A DNA stretch of 64,000 nt from Nostoc sp. CMAA1605 (GCF_021596505.1 NZ_PJIZ01000014.1:1-64000), one strand, 5' to 3'. Numbered from the stretch's first letter, positions 1-10,886 are shown. Numbers and translations: made by a program. Notes: generated by a model not told the origin, from the sequence alone.

Positions 1-88
1 TTTTTTCCTCAACATTAAAGGCTATACCCGCCGCCTGTTCCCCATCTCGCAAGGTTGTATCGTTAATGTGAATAGCCACGTTGTTCAT
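1..88 (-). CDS. nifV: homocitrate synthase NifV, N-terminal fragment cut by window edge
   Basis: The reverse strand from an ATG at 86-88 reads MNNVAIHINDTTLRDGEQ followed by AAGIAFNVEE, open to the window edge. The TTLRDGEQ motif is the metal/substrate-binding signature of the DRE-TIM metallolyase family (homocitrate, isopropylmalate and citramalate synthases), and the cyanobacterial nitrogen-fixation context points to NifV, which makes homocitrate for the nitrogenase cofactor. The start codon lies inside the 3' end of the upstream regulator gene (26-nt overlap, other frame), suggesting translational coupling. No good Shine-Dalgarno sequence is visible. Only about 29 residues are present, so isopropylmalate synthase cannot be fully excluded. 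Confidence 0.75.
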   Translation of the reverse strand, partial: MNNVAIHINDTTLRDGEQAAGIAFNVEEK

Positions 89-1247
89 AGTAAATAGATA
101 ATTGATTGTTTAACTCTAAATAGTTTGCGACAACTTCACCAATGTCGCTGATGTCATAGCCGCCTAGAACTTCTAATTGTGATTGCACCAGGCGATGTCC
201 CAAGATACTCAAAAATTGTTGTACTGGTGATTCTTCCAAGTATTCCTTGAGAATCACTAAGTCATACCGCGCTTGATGCAAGGGGATAAATCCCAAACCA
301 AAAGCCGCCGCCACGGAAGCCGTACTCACCCCAGCATCAGCGATACCTGCGGCGATAGATAAAGCTACGTCTTGATGGCTATGGACAATATGCTCATATC
401 CTTTGATCGCGTTTGCTGATACTTTTTCCTCTTTCAGTTTGCGTTCTAATAGCATCCGACTACCAGAACCAGGTTCACGGTTAATGATTTTGGCTTCTAG
501 TTCCACCAAGTCAGATAAGGATTTGATTTCCATTGGATTCCCCGGCGCAACTACTAGTCCCTCTTCCCAAATACCTAGAGTGATTAAAACTGCACTTCTA
601 CCATCCAAAGCTTCTCGCGCAAAAGGAATGTTATGTTCTCCGGTTTGCGGATCGTACAAGTGCATCCCTGCAATGTGGACTTCACCCCGATTTAAACTAC
701 GCAAGGCAGCCATACTATTAGCAAAATGATAATGAACACGTAGCTGGGGATGCCAGCGTTCAGTCGCTCTGGCTAAGAAGGAAATCACCGGTGTACAACC
801 AGCAATGACGACTGTATTTTGTAATTTGTCCAAATCATCAAGCAGCCGCACCTGGACTTTATTCGTATGTGTCTGACTCTCTGCTTTACCATCAGCCGGA
901 ATCATTTCCATGCGAAAAGCTTCCTTGCCCACAAGAGGATAAGCTATCCATTGACCGCCAACCTTTGCTAGACTCACTCTCAGTTGTTGTCCAGTGGGGA
1001 CTGGTTTAGCCAGAACTGCTTCAATTTCAGGTAAATCATCTTCTAACCAGAATAAGTTTTCGACTTGACAACCAAGTGCTTTAGCTAAACGTAGAGTAAT
1101 GGCGACAGAAGGCGCATATTGTCCAGATTCTACACCACTAATCGTCTGACGGGTTACGCCAGCTATATTAGCCAAATCTTGCTGGCTCATGCCTAAACGG
1201 GTTCTGATAGACTTGATGTTGTTGCAGATATTGATATCTAGCTTCAT
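63..1247 (-). CDS. HTH (XRE-type) regulator with periplasmic-binding-protein-like ligand domain
   Basis: A 394-residue protein. Residues about 7-62 form an XRE/Cro-type helix-turn-helix (SQQDLANIAGVTRQTISGVE). From about residue 130 the protein resembles the PBP-like domain of oxyanion-sensing regulators, with features such as VVIAGCTPVISFLA, the REPGSGSRMLLE segment typical of substrate-binding folds, and a DVALSIAAGIADAGV segment. It overlaps nifV and lies upstream of a diverged nifH, so regulation of alternative nitrogenase or cofactor genes is likely. Related HTH-PBP repressors act in Mo/V control in Anabaena variabilis (family knowledge, recalled). The ligand (molybdate, vanadate or other) cannot be read from the sequence. 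Confidence 0.8.
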   Translation of the reverse strand: MKLDINICNNIKSIRTRLGMSQQDLANIAGVTRQTISGVESGQYAPSVAITLRLAKALGCQVENLFWLEDDLPEIEAVLAKPVPTGQQLRVSLAKVGGQWIAYPLVGKEAFRMEMIPADGKAESQTHTNKVQVRLLDDLDKLQNTVVIAGCTPVISFLARATERWHPQLRVHYHFANSMAALRSLNRGEVHIAGMHLYDPQTGEHNIPFAREALDGRSAVLITLGIWEEGLVVAPGNPMEIKSLSDLVELEAKIINREPGSGSRMLLERKLKEEKVSANAIKGYEHIVHSHQDVALSIAAGIADAGVSTASVAAAFGLGFIPLHQARYDLVILKEYLEESPVQQFLSILGHRLVQSQLEVLGGYDISDIGEVVANYLELNNQLSIYYEQRGYSH

Positions 1248-1641
1248 GAGACTTTATCTACTCCGCGACAAGAAGCTACCACGAGCAAATTAAATCTGCT
1301 GAGGTAATAGCACAGCCTTCTACTATATATTTGAGAAGACTGGTGATTGAGTTTGGATGACTGCATATATATTGCATTACTTGCTGGATTGATATGTTCA
1401 CAGCAAATAATTTGTCAGTTGAATTGGTTGCGAGTTGATTTACAGGTTTTGTCCCCCCTTGACGCAAGTTTAACATACATTTCGCCAAAATAATTGCTAA
1501 AGAAAAAACTTTTTATACTGGTATTTTCTGTCAGTAATGTATATGCAGTTACAGAAATTTGTGACTTTTATAGTTTGAAGAAAAGGGGTGTAGGGGTATA
1601 AGGGTGTAAGGGTGTAGGGGAGAAAAACTCATCTATAACTT
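1248..1641. other. intergenic region with promoter space and a short tandem repeat
   Basis: About 390 bases between the regulator and the next minus-strand gene. It has an AT-rich upstream half that must hold the regulator promoter, and a 1585-1620 tract of GGTGTAGG/GGTATAAG-type short repeats just after the stop of the small gene at 1642. A 70-codon reading frame at 1276-1488 looks non-coding. No recognisable RNA gene was seen. Confidence 0.5.
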
Positions 1642-1992
1642 CTACTGTTCTAAATGCTGTGATACCAACAATTGCAGTTCTAACCATAATACGGGGTCTT
1701 TTTGTTTTAATGTAGAACAGCGATCGCGGATAATGCGTGTAGCGTTCATACAAATCGCATTGGCTATTCCCATATCCTCAGCGACACCTCTAAAAGTTTC
1801 TTTGTAAGCACTTACTGAAGCAAACAGTTGATGAGGAGCGTAAATTACAAAATACTGTAGAAGTTTTTCGGGTTTACCCCAGTAGGAGTTGACAAGCTCG
1901 ACATGACAGTATTTAAGTAAAGTATTCAGTTCAGGACAGCGATCGTTAACAACAGTAGTAAATTTCTGCACTAAAGCTTCTTCAGTCAACAT
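1642..1992 (-). CDS. small conserved-looking hypothetical protein
   Basis: A 116-residue soluble, probably helical protein (starts MLTEEALVQKFTTVVNDRC) with ATG start and an AGGAG-type ribosome site a few bases upstream. It contains four cysteines, one in a YCHVELVNSYW segment, but no CxxC motif. No family was recognised. It sits downstream of the diverged nifH-like gene on the same strand and upstream of the HTH-PBP regulator, so it may belong to the same alternative-nitrogenase-related neighbourhood. Function unknown. Confidence 0.6.
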   Translation of the reverse strand: MLTEEALVQKFTTVVNDRCPELNTLLKYCHVELVNSYWGKPEKLLQYFVIYAPHQLFASVSAYKETFRGVAEDMGIANAICMNATRIIRDRCSTLKQKDPVLWLELQLLVSQHLEQ

Positions 1993-2070
1993 GATGAAAT
2001 ACTCCTGAAATATTTTGAGGGTATAGGGGTGTAGGGAAGAAAAACTAATGACTCACAACTCAAAACTTAG

Positions 2071-2100
2071 CACCTGCTAAACGCCGCGCTACTGCTAACA
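2071..2100 (-). repeat. REP-like palindromic element
   Basis: CACCTGCTAAACGCCGCGCT-ACTGCTAACA matches, in reverse orientation, elements at 44893-44924 and 61393-61424, and more loosely 20945-20970. Each copy is embedded in ACTCA/GAGTGCT short tandem repeats, as is typical of Nostoc intergenic DNA. Confidence 0.6.
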
Positions 2101-2104
2101 CAAC

Positions 2105-2938
2105 TCAGCACTCAAAACTCAAAACTCCCCACTTCATCCATAATGTTTCAAGCTGCTGATTAGACAAAGGTTTGGGAACGACAAAATTAGTATTCTGGTC
2201 AATTGCTTTGGCTAGGTGACGATAATGTTGTGCTTGTTCACAATTAGGAGCATAAGCAATCACTGTTTGATTGTGAAATTCTGCTTGCTGCACTATATTA
2301 TCTCTGGGTATGGAATAGATAATTTGAGTCCCCAATTGTTCTGCAAAAGCCTGAACTAAATCATCTTCTTGATCAAAATTGGGAGAGTTATAGATTAACC
2401 CTCCCAAACGCACACCACCTAGAAACGCATATTTTTGGATTCCTCGGCAGATATTATTGATGGTATACAAAGACAAACTGTCCCCAGACGTGACAATGTA
2501 AACTTCTTGAGCTTTCTTCTCACGCATAGGCATGACAAACCCACTGCACACCACACTACTTAAACCATCATAAAAAGCATAATCAAGCTGTAGTTTTGCA
2601 TCGTAAGCACCTAGTTGTTCCAGTAAGCCTATTGATGTAATGACACTGCGTCCAGTACATCCCACCCCAGGTTCAGGCCCTCCTGATTCCACACAAAAAG
2701 TCTTTCCCCATCCTTCTTTGCGAAAGTCTTCTAGGTGCAAATCTTCTGATTCTTCGCGTAGTGTGTTGAGTAGAATTTTCGGGTGCAATCTTCCTAAAAG
2801 CAGTCTGGTAGAATCTGCTTTGGAGTCGCATCCTACCAGCATCACTTTACGACCCATTTCAGCTAGTGCCGCTACAGTGTTTTGAGTAATGCTAGACTTA
2901 CCGATACACCCTTTACCGTAGATAGCAATCTTCCGCAT
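2105..2938 (-). CDS. strongly diverged NifH-family (nitrogenase iron protein-like) ATPase
   Basis: Translation from ATG at 2936-2938 (GGTGA at 2945-2949, six bases upstream; an earlier in-frame ATG abuts that site) gives 277 residues, shorter than usual NifH (about 290). The P-loop is GKGCIGKSS instead of GKGGIGKST: both lysines are kept, a glycine is replaced by cysteine and Thr by Ser. The CDSKADST region, both [4Fe-4S] ligand motifs (PGVGCTGR and VVCSGF) and the switch II aspartate are kept, but the DVLGD stretch reads DGLSS. It should dimerise around a cluster like NifH, but ATP turnover or partner docking is probably altered. It is transcribed towards the small gene at 1642 and the regulator. 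A relic or a NifH-like protein with another partner are both possible. Confidence 0.85.
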   Translation of the reverse strand: MRKIAIYGKGCIGKSSITQNTVAALAEMGRKVMLVGCDSKADSTRLLLGRLHPKILLNTLREESEDLHLEDFRKEGWGKTFCVESGGPEPGVGCTGRSVITSIGLLEQLGAYDAKLQLDYAFYDGLSSVVCSGFVMPMREKKAQEVYIVTSGDSLSLYTINNICRGIQKYAFLGGVRLGGLIYNSPNFDQEDDLVQAFAEQLGTQIIYSIPRDNIVQQAEFHNQTVIAYAPNCEQAQHYRHLAKAIDQNTNFVVPKPLSNQQLETLWMKWGVLSFEC

Positions 2939-2971
2939 AGACATTCACCGATAGAAAATAGGAATTTATCT

Positions 2972-3037
2972 CACGCAAAGGCGCAAAGGCGCAAAGGTTA
3001 AGAGAACTTTGCGTACCTCTGCGCTTACCTCTGCGTT
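2972..3037. repeat. GCAAAGGC-type imperfect inverted repeat
   Basis: CACGCAAAGGCGCAAAGGCG followed by TTTGCGTACCTCTGCGCTTA and CCTCTGCG forms an imperfect stem. This repeat type is common between Nostoc genes. It lies between cydB and the nifH-like gene and could act as a weak terminator for cydAB on the minus strand. Confidence 0.5.
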
Positions 3038-3038
3038 T

Positions 3039-4052
3039 CTACTCCCCATAATGAGGGCTAACAACCTTACCTTTAAATACTCGGTAAAGATAGATGTTGT
3101 AGAACAGTAAAATCGGGACAAAAAAGCCGATAAAAGCAATCATGAAGGCTTGGGAACTCAAAGAGGAAGAAGCCTGATAGATGGTGATTTGGAAAGGGAT
3201 GATGTAAGGAAATACGACGAAAGCCAACGCCAAAATAGTGATCAAGAAAAGTACAATTGTCCAGATGAAAGGCATGATTTCTTGACGGCGGTTGATACTA
3301 TTCATCAGTAGTCCGGCTGCACCAGTCGCTAAGACAGGAATAGCAGCAAATATCACTACTTCTGGTTGATGGAATAGCCTTTCTTTGACTTGTTCGTAGA
3401 ACATCGGTGTGGCAATTGTCAGGACTAACGCACCCAAATATGTGGTGATGGCACTAAATTTGGCGGTAATGTAGTGATATCGTTTGAGTTCGCCTTCTGT
3501 TTTGGTAATCAAATAAGTTGAACCAATCAATACATAGCCTTGAACAACTGTGATCGCTATTAATATTGATGGTAAATTTAACCAATCCCAAGTCCCACCA
3601 ATAAAGTTTCCGGCTGCATCAACTTTAATCCCCGCAATTACGCCACCTAATACTAATCCTTGGGCGAAAGCCACTAACAAACTACCGCCACCAAAACCGA
3701 TATTCCAAAAGGTTTTGTCTAGGGAATGTTCCCGAAATTCAAAGGCGACGGCGCGGAAGATAAACCCAATCACCATCAAAGTAATTGGAATGTAGAGGGC
3801 ATTAACGATAGTAGCGTAAGCCAGGGGGAAAGCTCCATACAACAAACCCCCTGTACATACTAACCAAGTTTCATTGGCATCCCAAACGGTGCTGAGGGTA
3901 TTGATAATGATCCCCCGTCGTGCTTCGTTAGCAGCAGTTAGCGTTAAAATTCCTACGCCTAAATCAAAGCCATCGGTAATTAAGTACAAGGTGAGGAACA
4001 GGGCAACAAGTCCAAACCAGAGCAATGGTAGAGTGGTGCTTACGGATTCCAT
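3039..4052 (-). CDS. cydB: cytochrome bd quinol oxidase subunit II
   Basis: A 337-residue polytopic membrane protein of the CydB family, with the N-terminal signature LYLITDGFDLGVGIL, the VWDANETWLV motif and about eight hydrophobic segments. With CydA it forms the high-affinity cytochrome bd oxidase that passes electrons from quinol to oxygen. The start is 21 bases after the cydA stop, indicating one transcript. In a nitrogen fixer such an oxidase can lower oxygen, so its position between two nitrogenase-related genes is suggestive. That link is inference. Confidence 0.95.
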   Translation of the reverse strand: MESVSTTLPLLWFGLVALFLTLYLITDGFDLGVGILTLTAANEARRGIIINTLSTVWDANETWLVCTGGLLYGAFPLAYATIVNALYIPITLMVIGFIFRAVAFEFREHSLDKTFWNIGFGGGSLLVAFAQGLVLGGVIAGIKVDAAGNFIGGTWDWLNLPSILIAITVVQGYVLIGSTYLITKTEGELKRYHYITAKFSAITTYLGALVLTIATPMFYEQVKERLFHQPEVVIFAAIPVLATGAAGLLMNSINRRQEIMPFIWTIVLFLITILALAFVVFPYIIPFQITIYQASSSLSSQAFMIAFIGFFVPILLFYNIYLYRVFKGKVVSPHYGE

Positions 4053-4073
4053 GAGAGTTGTGATAATTGGGTA

Positions 4074-5492
4074 TTAGTTGTGTACGCTTTCTGTGATTTG
4101 TCCTATGTCGCTGTGCTGTGCATCTTGATTGGGTAAGGGTAGTCCTAAATTCGGCCCTTGGAGAACTATCCGACGACCAAAGTATAAGGCGCAGGCGAAC
4201 AACAACAGATAAATACTGGTGTAACCCAGGAGTGAAATTAAGACGTTGCTGGCTGGGACATTAGAAACCGCCTCGGCTGTCCGAATTTGTCCGTACACAA
4301 TCCAAGGTTGTCTACCAACTTCTCGTACCATCCAACCAGATTCGACGGCGACATAACCCAAGGGTGCAGCTAATATCCACGCCCGCATTAACCAAGTTTG
4401 GGTGGTAATATTTTCCACAGTCAGCTTACCGCGTAACCATTGGACGACACTGACACCCATCAAACCCAGGAAAAAGAAGGCGATACCTACCATGATACGG
4501 AAGGTATAAAATATCAAAGAAACTGCATGGGGTCTGTCTTCTGGTTTCCACTCATTTAAACCCAGTACAGGTTCAGAAAGTTTGGGCTTCATTTCCAACA
4601 CCATACCTAAACCATTAGGAACACTGAGTGACCAATTATTTTTATTTTCCTGGTCATTGGGTGCAACTAAAACATTCCAAGGTGCTGATTCACCTGCGGG
4701 TACAGTGTCCCATAAAGCTTCGATCGCAGCTAATTTACTGGGTTGATTGTGGTATACTTCCTCACCACTGAAGTGACCAACTAGAATTTGTAGGGGTGTG
4801 ACAAGAATAGCAAGTGCGATCGCAATCTTGAAAGACTTGCTAAAAAACTCCTCATAACGCTTGTGGAGGATATACCAAGCACTAATCCCACCAATCACAA
4901 ACAAAGCAGTTTCTAGAATCGCCAAGATCATGTGAAACCAGCTATTCAAAGCTGCGGGGTTAAAAATGGCTTCTAGATAACTGTGAACCAGAAATTTACC
5001 ATTCACCATTTCCCCACCGGCTGGTGTTTGCATCCAGGAGTTAGCAACAATAATCCAGAAAGATGAGAGACTCGCACCAACCGCTACACATAAGGTTGCA
5101 AAAAGGTGCATCAATGGTGGAATTCTATTCCAGCCATAAATCATAATCCCTAAAAAAGCAGCTTCTAGCATAAAGGCCATCGTACCTTCAAAACCTAAAA
5201 TACTGCCTAAAAAATCACCCACAGCTAGAGAAAATGGGGCCCAGTTTGCACCAAATTCAAATTCAATCGCCACACCAGAAGCCACACCAAGACCAAAATT
5301 GAGAATGTAGAGTTTTGACCAAAAACGTGCATGGTGATAAAAAGTAGGATTTTTAGTTTTTAGCCATAAAATCTCGACAACAAATAAATACCAAGACATC
5401 CCAATTGTGAGGATAGGCCAAAACATATGAAAGATGCTGGTGACTGCAAATTGAATACGCGACAGCATCACTGTATCTGAAAGAAAATTCAT
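4074..5492 (-). CDS. cydA: cytochrome bd quinol oxidase subunit I
   Basis: The preferred start is ATG at 5490-5492 ([18 protein letters not shown]), preceded by GGAGAA at good spacing. An in-frame upstream extension of 21 codons is unlikely to be used. The 472-residue protein has the CydA N-terminal helices with haem-ligand histidine ([13 protein letters not shown]), the GRQPW motif near the quinol-binding region and a WMQTPAGG segment. It has the short Q-loop usual for cyanobacterial CydA. First gene of cydAB. Confidence 0.95.
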   Translation of the reverse strand: MNFLSDTVMLSRIQFAVTSIFHMFWPILTIGMSWYLFVVEILWLKTKNPTFYHHARFWSKLYILNFGLGVASGVAIEFEFGANWAPFSLAVGDFLGSILGFEGTMAFMLEAAFLGIMIYGWNRIPPLMHLFATLCVAVGASLSSFWIIVANSWMQTPAGGEMVNGKFLVHSYLEAIFNPAALNSWFHMILAILETALFVIGGISAWYILHKRYEEFFSKSFKIAIALAILVTPLQILVGHFSGEEVYHNQPSKLAAIEALWDTVPAGESAPWNVLVAPNDQENKNNWSLSVPNGLGMVLEMKPKLSEPVLGLNEWKPEDRPHAVSLIFYTFRIMVGIAFFFLGLMGVSVVQWLRGKLTVENITTQTWLMRAWILAAPLGYVAVESGWMVREVGRQPWIVYGQIRTAEAVSNVPASNVLISLLGYTSIYLLLFACALYFGRRIVLQGPNLGLPLPNQDAQHSDIGQITESVHN

Positions 5493-6265
5493 TGTGTGTT
5501 CTCCAATATTCTCTCCATGAGTCGGTTTTGAAAAGCTAAATCTTGAATCCGTCAAACACCACGAGATTTACGCACATTATTTGAGATGAATGGATGATGA
5601 TTCACGAGTAACATTCAAAATTAATCAGGTGTTTCGCAGGAAAAATTATCTCCTGACCTTGAAATTAAACTCTCTCAATTTGAACGTGAATATTAATCTT
5701 ACACTAGATAAATTTTGTTGTATTTTCTGTATTTAGTGCCACCAAATAATGCTAAATATCATAATTTTTCAGTGAATAAATCCCTAATAAATTCCTCTAT
5801 AACCCTGCTCCATTATTCAGCAACACGCCCTTCCTCTATGTTTGATAAACTTCGACAATTCGTCTTATTAAATCATCAACATTTCTCCTAAAAAAGTACC
5901 TTTTAAAGACGATGCTTCGACAACTTGTCTTTTGACAATAGCACTCTCATCTAGTATTTAATATATTAGTTATATTGTTTATTCTCTGTGCCTCCCTTCG
6001 GGTTCGCAGTTCCTTCAAGTCGGCAAAGCCGCCCAACGGACTGCTCACTGCGCCTCTGCGTGAGCATTTTAAACCCTATATTCAAAGACAAAAATTGTAG
6101 GTTGGTTTGACATGAGGAAACCCAACACCAACATCTATGTTGATTTTCCGAAATTTATGTTGGGTTGCACTGCGTTTAACTCAACCTACATCTTTCGGTG
6201 CGTTACGGCTTGCGCCTAACACACCCTACATATAAGACAATTGAATATTGACTGAAAATCCCTAA
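5493..6265. other. intergenic region upstream of cydA with dispersed repeats
   Basis: About 770 bases without a convincing gene. The AT-rich 5500-5960 part must carry the cydA promoter. From 5990 to 6070 lies a CCTCCCTTCGGG...CTCTGCGTGAG repeat common in Nostoc, followed by the MITE-like element annotated separately. A further GGTGCGTTACGGC...CACACCCTACA palindrome lies at 6197-6232, beside the 3' end of the vnfD-CAAD gene. Confidence 0.5.
6096..6190. repeat. MITE-like element with TGTAGGTTG terminal inverted repeats
   Basis: TGTAGGTTG at 6096-6104 and CAACCTACA at 6182-6190 are perfect 9-bp inverted ends around about 77 bases containing further GTTGGGTT/AACCCAAC arms. There is no coding capacity. 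Similar GTTGGGTTG arms occur at 8084-8111. It looks like a non-autonomous mobile repeat. Confidence 0.6.
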
Positions 6266-7939
<1,674 letters not shown>

Positions 7940-8083
7940 TTAATTTAAAAAATAGGTAAGGATAATTAAACGCAGATAAGTTTGTCCGTTAGTAGAGTAA
8001 AAAAGGCTATAAAGGACTAAAGTCCTTACTACGAAATTGAATTAGCAATGTTGTAAATATAGATAAAAACAAAGTTGAAAAAG

Positions 8084-8111
8084 GTTGGGTTGCGCGCGCG
8101 TTCAACCCAAC
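8084..8111. repeat. hairpin with GTTGGGTTG arms
   Basis: GTTGGGTTG (8084-8092), a CGCGCGCGTT loop and CAACCCAAC (8103-8111) form a perfect 9-bp stem 170 bases upstream of the vnfD-derived gene. It may lie in that gene's leader or be one more copy of the dispersed GTTGGGTT repeats. Confidence 0.5.
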
Positions 8112-8345
8112 TTAACTTTTCAGTTTCACTGAAAGGTGTTGAAATTCATCTCACTGTCTCAACTATTTAAATAGTAATATTTCCTTTGGTTGGTGATAGT
8201 AACTAGAACGACAATTCTAAAAATAAATATCTAGAAAATTCCAATATTATTTTCTCTATTTTTGCATGAAAAAATTTCTGTCTACTGATGTTTTTTGTAG
8301 AATGGGCGTAGACAGAATATGTAAATCTGAGTGTTTTTATATTCT

Positions 8346-8513
8346 CTATATATTGTTGATTTTGCTATTGCCTCTACTTACTACTTGCTGTTGTCTTGTT
8401 ATGTTGATAAGCATTTCATGGTTTTGTGTTGTATCCTGATGAGATAGTTCTCTCAGTTCTATCTCTTCCTGCGAAGCTTGAAATGTAATCCAGCCTTGTT
8501 CTTTTCTTGGCAT
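8346..8513 (-). CDS. possible small ribbon-helix-helix-type protein, diverged
   Basis: A 55-codon frame from ATG at 8511-8513 starts MPRKEQGWITFQASQEEIEL. The GWITFQ.S..E beginning resembles a group of very small cyanobacterial DNA-binding proteins (ribbon-helix-helix type) whose second half usually reads like RTKTEILRELVR. Here the aligned part is TTQNHEMLINITR, so the second helix has diverged. It lies alone in the vnfD-vnfE gap on the vnfD strand. It may be a decaying gene or a small local regulator. The family call is recalled from pattern only. Confidence 0.45.
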   Translation of the reverse strand: MPRKEQGWITFQASQEEIELRELSHQDTTQNHEMLINITRQQQVVSRGNSKINNI

Positions 8514-9387
8514 ATATGCTTGTTGATTTTGGGATGTCAGACAAATCTGAAAATATCAATGATAGGCAGACTAATTTTTCCGTAAATATTTTTCTATGGG
8601 CTTTTCCCCTTCACCCTCCGTCCCCTATCCTTTGTCCTTTTCGTTGACTTTTCTTTCTGTACTCCCTCTGCTCCTGGTTTTAAATAGTAGTTTGCAGACG
8701 AGTGTTAATCTGTGGCGACTCATGTTGGTTGGTTAATCTCGTCTCAGGAGCTAGAGCATCATCATAATTTATTGCATAGCAATTATGGTTTACGCAATTA
8801 TTTTAGCACAATGTTATTTAAACTTGCATACTTTCTGATATTCATCTGGTATTAATAAGTATTTTTGCCAAATATATAGTTTTTTTGCGACAAAATTAAA
8901 AAATAGCAAGTAAGATGGCAAAATGTATGCTATACTTGCACTAGAAAAGATAAAAATAGCGAAGGCATAACAGGTCTTCCTACAAAATGGGGATACGTAA
9001 GAAGATTTGGCTGTTTCTATCCGATTCATTAATTAGGTATTTTATCTGGCATTAAAAGGTCTTGTTTAGCCACGTCTAATCATGAGCCTGATAGAATTTC
9101 CAAACACAATAAAAGCTTGCTGGTTAGGGTGCATTTATCTTGGGGAAAGGGCAATTCTCCTTTCCCACTTTCTCTAATTTCTATAATTTTAGAGAAATTA
9201 ATTTAGGGAATACCAAAAAATAAAGTATCCGCAATTGACAGTTTTTTAGGGTTCGTTATTGCGAGAAAACTTAACTACACCCAAAATTATTTATACTGAC
9301 GCACCCTGAATTTTTAACAGGAAGTTGCTCAAAAAGTATAGGTCGTCTTTTGATGGTGTCTTTATTGGATTATTTATCTTAACTAAC
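8514..9387. other. long divergent intergenic region upstream of vnfE
   Basis: About 870 bases of AT-rich DNA between the small minus-strand frame and vnfE. A 71-codon minus frame at 8814-9029 has no coding character. The region must hold the vnfE promoter. A MITE-like element (9247-9307) lies just upstream of the gene, and 9205-9230 (GGGAATACCAAAAAATAAAG) matches DNA next to the related element at 27012. Confidence 0.5.
9247..9307. repeat. MITE-like element, copy 1 (inverted relative to copy at 27012)
   Basis: The reverse complement of 9247-9307 (AGGGTGCGTCAGTATAAATA at one end, TTTTCTCGCA, then CCCTA) matches the 27012-27076 element over its length with scattered differences. The flanking CCAAAAAATAAA tract has the same orientation in both places, so the core looks inverted. 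It lies about 80 bases upstream of the vnfE start. Confidence 0.6.
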
Positions 9388-10770
9388 ATGAGCAAAGATA
9401 TGAGAAATACACAAGAAGAAATCAACAAATTACTTGATGAAATAGCCTGCGAATACAACCTAAAAAAATTGCAGAGCAAGCAGAATAAAACGACTTGTAA
9501 AAAACCACCAAAACCAGGTGCAGCACAGGGAAATTGTCCTTTTGAGGGGGCAATGGTGGCTCTTGGCCCAATTACGGATGCAGTTCATTTAGTACATGGC
9601 CCCGTTGGTTGCACTCGCAATCCTTGGGGTAGTCGCGGTAGTCTTTCTTCTGGCTCAGAACTATACCAAATGGGTTTTTCTACTGATTTGAGTGAAAGTG
9701 AAATCATTTTTGGTGGTGAAAAAAAGCTAGAAAAATCTATTATACACATTGCTCAACGTTATCATCCGGCTGCTATTTTTGTCTATTCTACTTGTGTCAC
9801 GGCTTTGATTGGTGACGATGTCGAAAGTGTTTGTAAAAAAGCTACAAATCAATTTGGAATTCCGGTTGTTTATATCAACGCGCCTGGATTTCTTGGGAGT
9901 AAAAATTTAGGCAACCGGATTGCTGGGGAAGCCTTATTAGATTATGTGGTGGGAACGGCTGAACCAGAATTTACTACGCCATTTGATATCAATATTATTG
10001 GTGATTACAATGTTGCTGGGGAAATCTGGAATGTTTTACCATTGTTTCAGAAATTGGGGATTCGGGTTCTGTCCAAAATTACTGGTGATGCGCGTTATCA
10101 AGAAATTTGCTATGCTCACCGCGCGAAATTGAATGTGGTAATTTGCTCGAATGTGTCTCTAAAAATGGCACAAACAATGCAGGAACGTTATGACATTTCT
10201 TATATTGAAGAATCTTTCTTTGGGATAGAAAATATGAATCGTTGTTTGCGAAATATTGCAGCAGCATTCGGTGATCAATATTTACAAGAAAGGACGGAAT
10301 GGTTAATTGCAGAAGAAACCGCAGCTTTAGATATCGCCCTTGCTCCTTATCGTTCTCAGTTACAAGGAAAGCGGATTGTTCTTTATAGTGGGGGTGTCAA
10401 AAGTTGGTCAGTGATTTTAGCAGCAAAAGATTTGGGTATGAAGGTTGTTGCTACTAGTGATAGGAAGAATACTCAAGATGAAAAGGCTAAAATCAAGGAA
10501 TTACTGGGTCAAGATGGCATGGTTTTAGCTAAGGGTGGCCCCAAGGCTTTACTAAAAGTAATAGAAGATACTAATGCAGATATTTTAGTGGCTGGTGCTA
10601 GTAATCAATACACAGCGATTAAAGCACGCATTCCTTTTTTAGATATTAATCATGAGCGTCATCATGCTTATGCTGGTTATGCGGGAATGGTGGAAATGGC
10701 GCGGGAATTTTATGAAGCCTTGTATAGTCCTGTGTGGGAACAAGTTAGGCAGCCTGCTCCTTGGGAGTAG
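9388..10770 (+). CDS. vnfE: nitrogenase cofactor assembly scaffold subunit VnfE (NifE family)
   Basis: Preferred start ATG 9388 (MSKDMRNTQEEINKLL), giving 460 residues; a further in-frame ATG is at 9400 and an upstream extension to 9325 is possible. The protein is full length for NifE/VnfE. It keeps the cluster-ligand cysteines in NCPFEG (C50), GPVGCTRN (C75) and YSTCVTALIGDD (C136), and the IFGGEKKLEKS motif. In the family it pairs with VnfN/NifN as the scaffold on which the cofactor precursor matures. No vnfN follows; a nifX-like gene does. VnfE rather than NifE is inferred from the neighbouring vnfD-type gene. Confidence 0.85.
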   Translation: MSKDMRNTQEEINKLLDEIACEYNLKKLQSKQNKTTCKKPPKPGAAQGNCPFEGAMVALGPITDAVHLVHGPVGCTRNPWGSRGSLSSGSELYQMGFSTDLSESEIIFGGEKKLEKSIIHIAQRYHPAAIFVYSTCVTALIGDDVESVCKKATNQFGIPVVYINAPGFLGSKNLGNRIAGEALLDYVVGTAEPEFTTPFDINIIGDYNVAGEIWNVLPLFQKLGIRVLSKITGDARYQEICYAHRAKLNVVICSNVSLKMAQTMQERYDISYIEESFFGIENMNRCLRNIAAAFGDQYLQERTEWLIAEETAALDIALAPYRSQLQGKRIVLYSGGVKSWSVILAAKDLGMKVVATSDRKNTQDEKAKIKELLGQDGMVLAKGGPKALLKVIEDTNADILVAGASNQYTAIKARIPFLDINHERHHAYAGYAGMVEMAREFYEALYSPVWEQVRQPAPWE

Positions 10771-10792
10771 GAAGGATTAAGGGTGTAGGGGA

Positions 10793-10833
10793 GCCAGTTG
10801 CGTGGGCGGGTCTCCCGACTTGAGCAAACTGGC
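10793..10833. repeat. REP-like palindrome inserted in a short repeat
   Basis: GCCAGTT (10793-10799) and AACTGGC (10827-10833) bound a 41-bp palindromic element. Identical GTGTAGGGG 9-mers lie on both sides (10783-10791 and 10836-10844), which looks like insertion into a GGTGTAGG short tandem repeat. Confidence 0.6.
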
Positions 10834-10886
10834 GTGTGTAGGGGAATGGGATGAAAAACAATCACTTTTTTTTATGGAGTAAATCA

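Noticed and set aside
403..729. 108-codon ORF on plus strand
   Set aside because: Antisense shadow of the HTH-PBP regulator gene.
1276..1488. 70-codon ORF on minus strand upstream of the regulator
   Set aside because: No ribosome site, no protein-like pattern, lies in promoter DNA.
5990..6240. Possible structured RNA gene from strong palindromes
   Set aside because: The palindromes match dispersed Nostoc intergenic repeats and MITE ends; nothing points to a specific RNA family.
8814..9029. 71-codon minus ORF in the vnfE upstream region
   Set aside because: AT-rich chance frame without ribosome site or recognisable pattern.
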